A stretch of 64,000 bases of DNA from Akebia trifoliata (Eukaryota > Streptophyta > Magnoliopsida > Ranunculales > Lardizabalaceae), in contig CM030714.1 in the NCBI GenBank assembly GCA_017979445.1, positions 40,702,326 to 40,766,325 on the forward strand. Direction: 5' to 3'. Numbering within the stretch: the stretch's first letter is position 1; each line of letters starts with the position of its first letter. The translations under genes and the position numbers were made by a program. The notes under the pieces are model-generated. The model did no database searches. It had not been told where the DNA came from and saw only the letters and a list, made by a program, of their open reading frames with translations. Positions 57,802-64,000 of the stretch are shown one piece after another.

Positions 57802-60800
57802 TTACACCTCCTTCATTTCCATCGAAAATTATTCATCCAAAATTAAGTTCTTTTAATATTGATTTCAAATTTTTGTGACTTGTATGACATTATTATTTTT
57901 AATTTGAAATTTGTGGGCTTTTATAAATAGAAATTATTATTTATAAACTGAAGATTTGAGTATTATTTATTATTTAAAAATGAATTGTATTTTAATTTTA
58001 TAAGAAATAATATATTTGATTGTGTTTGATAAAAAATAGGCATTTGAAACGTGCAAACAATATATAATATGATTGTAAGGGTAACAAAGACAATTTACCA
58101 GCTTTAGCAATGTGTAACAAACATGATTCAGCATCTAAACAAACAACATTTTCATCACTTAAATTCAGCGCTTAATACTATTCAGCATTTATTTTTTTCA
58201 ATTTAACAAATAGCACCTTAATATATGCACCCTAAAAATTTAAAACATTTTAGTAAATGATCCTTTCTGATGGGGACATTAAATCTTGAAGAATAGATTT
58301 TAATTTTTGTTTGACTTTAATTTTGTGTTTTTGATTTATTTTGTTGTTTTATTGGTCCATGGCCTGAATATAATAGTTAGGGGCAATTTAGTAATTTTAC
58401 TTTATTTTTTTATTTAAGTTTATTAGGGTTTGAAACTTAAGAGAGAGTAAGTTACGAAAATAAAGTTATTTATTTGATGTTTTAGTTTGATTAGGACTTT
58501 TAGGTTTGTTTTATTTATATAAATTGTATTATACTTTTTTTTTTTTATTAACGAAGATTTGATGAATAAAGAATGAGTTTTTTTTATGAAGTAAAATGAG
58601 TTCTCCATTATTCTTAGTGTGATTTCAAGATTTTATCTTTTTATGACTTTCTCTTTCTTCTTCTAATATTTATTATTATTATTTTTTATTCTTTTCTTTT
58701 TCTTTTTTCTTTTTTTAAATTCTTTGTTCTTGATTTTCTTGATTCTTAAAATTTGCAAATATTAATCCTTAATCTTTTTTTTATTTTCTTTAACCCTTAT
58801 TTTATTAATTTCTTTTTCAAATCTTTAACCCTTAATCGTTCCTTACTTTACAATCCGTTAACCATTTTCATTAGAATTGTGATTATACCTAAAATCATTA
58901 TTTTCTTTTAACTTTTTGGGTTCATTCAATTCTAAACCAAATTTCTTAAATCCCTTTATTTTCTTTTTTACCCTTATCATTCTGCGTCACTTTCTTAAGT
59001 CCACTTACCAAATGTGAAATTCTCCTTCTCCTCCACAACTTTTTTGTCTCTTCTTCATGTCCCTATTTTCTACTGCTTCTCTCTCTCTCTCACTCTTCTT
59101 TTTCTCTATCATTTTTCTCTCTTTATAATTTATTACGCATTTGTTCATTCTTTCATCTCTTCTTTTCTTTTCCTTCTTATATGCATTCATGATGGTTTCT
59201 ACAAGGGTTTCATGACACAAGAAGGCACTATTATTAGAATGAGATTAGTGAAATCAATTTTAAACGTGCTTTAAAAGATATTTGATTTTGCCATATTGAT
59301 TGTACAATGTTGAGATTGAAACCTTGTCGATAGAGTCCTATCAACATGGATAAAGCCAGGTTGACATTGGATTATTGACATGATTTAAAAAAAATGCTTT
59401 TTGTCTATGTCGATAGGCACCTGTTGCTGGCTAAAGCAATGTCAAATGTATCCTGTTGATGCAAAGATTTTTAGTAGAAATTTTTTATGTCGATAGGTAA
59501 CACCTAACATTGATAAAGTCATGATAGATGGCACCTTCGGCACGATTCTGTTTATGACGATATTGTATTATCGGCATTAAGTAAAACGTAAAACAATAAA
59601 ATGAAAAATGCATGAATAGATATAAGTTTTATCTACAAATTTTCAATTATCATTTTTATTGTAATTATTGTCATTTGATTGAGTTATTTCCTATTTTGCA
59701 TTGACTTCTTGTGAATCATTCATTTGAGTTCAATAATTGTAATAAATCAATATAAAAAATGTATAAAAATGAACTGAGATTTCGATTAAAACCAACCTCC
59801 ATAGATGTATTCGTCAAAGTAATGACTTTTAAAACCTTTTTAAATCTTTAAAAAAAAAAAAAAAGGGAGAATTTAGAGTTGAATTAGTGTTCCCAAATGG
59901 CACATACGGAAGTTAGGGTTTTCAATTTCAAATGATTGATTGTATGGGTAGTGCAACACTGCAACTACTAATCAAGAGGTTGTTAGGACGAATTTGAGCA
60001 ATTTCTTATTTTTATTTTTATTTTGTAAGTTTATTCAACTTTGACTTTTTTACACACTGTATTTAACACTAAGCTGACATGGTAGCATGCAGAGAACCGT
60101 AGATTGTTTTTCTGATAATTATCAGAAGGTGAAAAATCTATGATTCTGTACAGATTTTAATAATTTCTTTTTAAAAAAAATTTATCTATTTAAGATGGGA
60201 TAGGTGCAAATACTAGTGTTCCAAATACTTTGTATCAAAGCCACAGGTGGTACAACCATTTGGGACAAAAAGTGGATCCCACCTTTAAAAGAAAAGTGTT
60301 TATATTATATTGTATTATAAAATAATACTGAAGATTGTACCTCATATCTCAATTCTTTAAAGTGGAAGAGTGTAGTAGGAATCATATATGCTTTTTCACT
60401 TTCACGTTAGGAAATTAATGTTAATGTTGAAACTTGAAACCCGATTGTATATTATATTATAATGAAATCGTGGTGAAGTGACTGACCCCAAGATTGATTG
60501 GACCTCATATAATAACAAGTTGCAGCAGAGCAGCTCTTAATGTGAAAATGCTTTTTTCACTCATATTATATTTCGAAGAAAGCATCTATCTATGATTTTC
60601 ATACACTTTCTCGTCAGCATGTATGTGTGATAGTGAGTTTCGAGGTCACTTCAGCTGATTAATGCTTCGTAAATTCGGACTGCCGAAGCGCTATCATCTC
60701 ATCTCATCTCATCTCATCGTGAGGTGGGTTCCACTCATGACATGGCAACACTGAACTGGGACATCACGTCTACCCATGTGATTCTTCTGACACCATTGCA

Positions 60801-61044
60801 GCTGTCTCCAACACACTCTCTCTCTCTTTATACGATTACCACGTCATGTAGACCAGAACGTCCACATTGTCAATGTGAGGTTTATTCTATGCCTTTGAAG
60901 CTATTATTGTAGACCCTTTACTCAACTTTTCATTTTTTTAATTTATGAGAAAATTACTTTAAAGGGCTGTGTTGAAGGAAATTTCTTTCTTTCAAATTAA
61001 TCCCTCAGTTTTGGGCAGTTGCTTGGTATAATCCATTTGGTAAA
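57802..61044. other. AT-rich intergenic spacer
   Basis: No gene is recognisable. 58600-59170 is strongly T/C-rich with a TC run at 59078-59093 and gives only spurious Phe/Ser/Leu ORFs (59005-59274). A short CATCT tandem run lies at about 60692-60718 (CATCTCATCTCATCTCATCT). The ORFs at 60724-60912 are unrecognised. Confidence 0.4.
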
Positions 61045-61283
61045 GAGTCGTGATAATTTGACTATATCGCACGTGGCATACTCAATCGATTCTTCTGACT
61101 TGACATGTTCAAAAATCATACATCTAACACCTCGAGATACACAATCCGATATCTCTTGGGATATATTATTTTATAGGGAAGTGCAGTTTTGTATTTCAAA
61201 ACGTACAGATCTACGATTCTCGAACTTAGACATGTCAAGAGATTCGATTGAGTGTACAATGTAGGGTAGTCAAATTATCACAT
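61045..61283. mobile_element. Palindromic MITE with GAGTC...GATAATATGACTC ends, copy 3
   Basis: GAGTCGTGATAATTTGACTA and GTGGCATACTCAATCGATTC at the left are answered by CGATTGAGTGTACAATGTAG and GTAGTCAAATTATCACATTT at the right. The centre has CTTGGGATATATT as in the 50-kb copies. The most diverged of the three. Confidence 0.75.
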
Positions 61284-61309
61284 TTCTTCAATAAAACTTT
61301 CTTTTTTGA

Positions 61310-61467
61310 ATAATGATGAATGCACGCGATTTTGATACATGATTGACGTGGCAAGTACACAGAATCACAGATCTTCTTTCTATGTATATTGATAAAAAAG
61401 ATCTATGATTTTGTATTCTTACCATGTCAGACGTGTAGTCAACCGCGTGCATTCATCACGACTCTTA
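61310..61467. mobile_element. Palindromic MITE with GATGAATGCACGCG ends
   Basis: TAATGATGAATGCACGCGAT at the left and ACCGCGTGCATTCATCACGA at the right are inverted repeats. ATTGACGTGGCAAGTACAC faces TCTTACCATGTCAGACG, with AGATC in both arms around the centre. About 158 bp. Confidence 0.8.
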
Positions 61468-61474
61468 TTTTTCT

Positions 61475-62027
61475 GAGTTGTGATGAATGCACATGATAAA
61501 TCATACATGATCTATACGCAATTGACGTGATAAAGACATTAAATCATAGATCTTTTTCTTCATAACACACAATATATATATATATAATATATATATATAG
61601 GGTCGGGTTCCTGCAACACACATTGCGACACACATATAGATAACGTGTTTGTCTTATATGGGCAAAAATGTTTGGAATGGGCTGATTTTTTGTGAGGATG
61701 ATCTCTGTGATGAGTGGATCATCCTGGCAAAAAATCATCCCATTCCAAAACTTGTAATCCCATCAAAATTGATTTACAAAAATTGGATGGTCTAGAAGTT
61801 TCATAATGAGCTGATTTTTGGCAAGGATGATCTCCTCACCACAGAGATCATCCTCACAAAAAATCAGCCCATTCCAAACATTTTTGCCCATATAAGACAA
61901 AACACGTTGTCTATATGTGTGTTGAAATGGTTGTCGTTTGAACCTGATCCATGTATATATATATATATATACGATTCTATGCCTTTGCCAAATAAGTCAT
62001 ATACAGACCGCGTACATTCATCATTGT
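61475..62027. mobile_element. Second GATGAATGCAC-ended MITE, split by a nested element
   Basis: The left part (61475 to about 61570: GAGTTGTGATGAATGCACAT, AATTGACGTGATAAAGACAT, ATCATAGATCTTTTTCTTC) and the right part (about 61970-62027: ACGATTCTATGCCTTTGCCA, ACCGCGTACATTCATCATTG) form the two arms. Between them lie TA tracts and the complete palindrome 61600-61950. Confidence 0.75.
61600..61950. mobile_element. Complete TTTGTCTTATATG palindromic MITE nested in a TA tract
   Basis: GGGTCGGGTTCCTGCAACAC at the left pairs with GTTTGAACCTGATCC at the right. Arms continue with CACACATATAGATAACGTGT / ACACGTTGTCTATATGTGTG and CTTATATGGGCAAAAATGTT / AACATTTTTGCCCATATAAG. TA dinucleotide runs flank both ends (about 61571-61598 and 61955-61971). 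About 350 bp, noncoding. Confidence 0.85.
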
Positions 62028-63473
62028 TCTTTTCTTATTAGTCCCTCGATCTTATCTTAAGTTATAATATTTTTGAAATACCTAAACTACATTTTTTTTC
62101 ATCTTCTTCACATATTTATGTTTTCCAATCATTTTCAATAATTTTTTATTGTGAATGACCAATGAAAATAATATATTTTTAATTTTGAATATTTAAGTGC
62201 ATTTTTTCATTTATTTACACGATTTAAAATAAAAAATGAAGAAAGAAACTAAAATTTAAAAAAAAAAAAAAATACAGTGTCAATCTTACCATTATCGATT
62301 TGTGTTTAGATGATTTCAAACAAAAAAAACCAATCTTCGATCGATTTTCATCCAAAAAATGTATTAAAAAAAAAAAAAAAAAAAAAAACCCCCACCTTTT
62401 ACACACATCTTTAAAATACTTGACAATAACTTCTCTTGTCAAATCCTTTCCAATAGTGTCTAAAACTCAAATAGAATGCCAAAAAAAAAAACTTTTTTTT
62501 TTTCAAATTGACAAATTAGAATGATAAGGGCAATTTCGACATTTCAATCATATGAGACGTGTGGCGTTGAGATCATGGATTAGAAATAAATTTTTTTACT
62601 AATTAGATTACTAAGAGAAACCCTAATACCTAGGGAGTACCTTAAAAAAAAAAATGTCCCCCCACCAGGATCATTTTAAGTAATTTTCCCTTGATTTATT
62701 TAATTTTTCAATGTGAAAAATCTATAATGGGCAGATTGATGACATTGCAAGCTATTCTAATGATCTAAGACGATTAAATGAGAAAAATATTCTCACAATT
62801 TTGAAGATTAAATGTAATTTGCAATCTACTTAGATTATTTGTGACAATAAATTACGAATGAAAGAACATATTAATAATTTATTCATTACTTCTGTTCTGA
62901 ACATTCATTTTACTATTAGTATATTATATTATTTCAAATCTCTCGTATGGCTTTATCAAACAATGACCTCGACTCGACAAATGCTTACGCTTGGTGAAGA
63001 GTCGGAACTTATCATTGGGATGTTTAGAAGTTGTGATATAGTTTTAACCAAGACAGATCAGTTCTAGTGGTTAGAACCCATGAACTGAACACAAAAATTC
63101 TAGTGGAATCGAAGTTACCTGTTTCATCTGGGCCGCAAATATTTCTAATTCCAGAGACCTGACCTGTCATGGGTAGAGTTTTATTTCGAAGAGAGTATAG
63201 TGAAGATCCAGTACAGGACTGATGATAGTATAGTGAAATAATAATTAACATGATTTAAACAAATTTAAAACACAAGCAATCATTCGGAGAAGTTGACGAT
63301 GAAGACAAGGTAGGAATCTTCCTATAGAAACCGGGACAAAAAAGAACCAAACAAGATATTGTCCTGACCGATGAAAAGATAACTCTCTTGGGAAATATTA
63401 GTAGGCAACTTCTAATCATCTGCACCAAAAGATAAACATAGAGGATTCAGATCCAGGAGAAAAGTTAAGGAGG
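62028..63473. other. AT-rich spacer and GRF 3' region
   Basis: Homopolymer A and T runs at 62258-62271 and 62365-62390. From about 63100 to 63473 the sequence may include a further GRF exon or 3' UTR: the minus strand has a GACAG acceptor at about 63163-63167 and a CAG|GTAAC donor at about 63119. Nothing else is seen. Confidence 0.35.
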
Positions 63474-63987
63474 CTAAGTTGGGAATTTGGAGATGTACTC
63501 ACCGTTAAGGGCACGAGAACTTGTTGCAGAGAAGTTAGAGGAAGTAGTCATTGGTAGGGACATAGAGAGCTGAGTTGTGGAGTATGAGGTTCTGTTGGAT
63601 CTCTCATCTTCAAGATCGGACCACGAGTCTCTGGTCTTAGGCCACTCATCAAAGAACGGTCGAAGAGACTGTCCTCCCTCCTGTTTCACGGGTTCTGACG
63701 AACCAAATTCGCTGCCAAAGAAGCAATGTTGCTGTTGCTGATGCTGTTTAGACAGTGCAGTCGCAATGTTCGTGTGTCCAAGATCTTGTAGAGAGTGCAT
63801 TTGGGGGTAATTGGCCTGCATAATGGAACTACTTCTTGATATTGATGGGGAAAAGGAGGAGACTCGGGAGGGCAGTAGACGCCAAGTGTTGTCTAAAGAA
63901 GGGTCTACTCCGAGTCCCCTCGCACTTCCGGAAGCTTCAGAGTAGAAAGTACGCTCATCCATATCCGGTTTCATTCCATGGAGATAT
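63474..63987 (-). CDS. GRF: Growth-regulating factor (GRF1/GRF2 clade), C-terminal exon, partial gene
   Basis: The exon starts after a TATGCAG acceptor (63988-63990 on the complement) and reads YLHGMKPDMDERTFYSEASG with its first codon split, so more of the gene lies right of the window. Further marks are a Gln/His run (KQHQQQQH), VKQEGGQSLRPFFDEWPKT, RDSWSDLEDERSNRTSYSTT and QLSMSLPMTTSS. This FDEWPK/TQLSMS tail is typical of the long GRF1/GRF2-type transcription factors; the QLQ and WRC DNA-binding domains and the usual miR396 site would be upstream. GRFs act in the nucleus with GIF coactivators in leaf growth. The end is ambiguous: the open frame stops at 63474-63476 after ISKFPT, but a strong GTGAGT donor at 63502 (after codon split at 63503) may lead to another short exon. 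Confidence 0.9.
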
Positions 63988-64000
63988 CTGCATATTTGGT

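Noticed and set aside
59005..59274. Opposed frames in the T/C-rich stretch
   Set aside because: Low-complexity Phe/Leu/Ser and Lys/Glu translations on both strands are expected from the base composition.

Overview
The window is nuclear DNA from a flowering plant. The evidence is GT-AG introns throughout, plant-specific gene families (PMT methyltransferase, BREVIS RADIX, PAM68, GRF) and dense MITE, LTR, LINE and SINE debris in AT-rich spacers. I cannot name the species; gene content and protein similarity look eudicot-like. I found no bacterial, CRISPR, rRNA or convincing intact tRNA features.

Seven protein-coding genes are supported. From left to right they are: the 3' end of a PMT20/PMT21 (ERD3)-type pectin methyltransferase (+, 664-2405); a complete 15-exon RCK-type (MAK/ICK/MHK-like) kinase (+, ORF 13163-17497, leader probably from about 9540); a complete BREVIS RADIX protein (-, 30495-23566); YLS8/DIM1, the U5 snRNP thioredoxin-like protein (+, 43408-46612); PAM68, a photosystem II assembly factor (-, 48506-47922); an 81-residue prefoldin-like microprotein similar to ASDURF (+, 50543-55687); and a 3'-terminal exon of a growth-regulating factor (-, from 63987). 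For the six genes with more than one exon or a splice junction in view I placed exons by splice sites and checked that reading phase is kept across every internal junction. The kinase gives 443 aa, BRX 368, YLS8 142, PAM68 194 and the microprotein 81.

The genes do not form an operon or pathway; they are independently transcribed housekeeping and developmental genes. PMT, the kinase and PAM68 are, from memory, direct neighbours in Arabidopsis (At4g19120, At4g19110, At4g19100), so the window probably keeps an old gene order that repeats have stretched.

Most remaining DNA is repeat-derived: a TRIM-like miniature retroelement inside a tandem repeat (4.0-4.9 kb); a MITE split by LTR sequence (6.4-8.1 kb); a dead L1-type LINE (19.4-20.9 kb); three copies of a palindromic element beginning with a conserved run ending TTTAGACATACCCC (21.7, 32.2 and 38.4 kb); a tRNA-derived SINE (35.2 kb); a 1.65/2.4-kb tandem duplication ending just upstream of YLS8 (39.3-43.3 kb); a minisatellite inside the YLS8 intron; a 4.5-kb intron of the microprotein gene packed with RTE, copia and L1 debris, including two opposed copia LTRs; and palindromic MITEs nested in one another at 61-62 kb, one of them sitting in a TA microsatellite. 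The most unusual items are the opposed-LTR copia relic, the TA-tract palindromes, the plant RCK kinase with a TDY loop and long leader, and the ASDURF-like microprotein gene.
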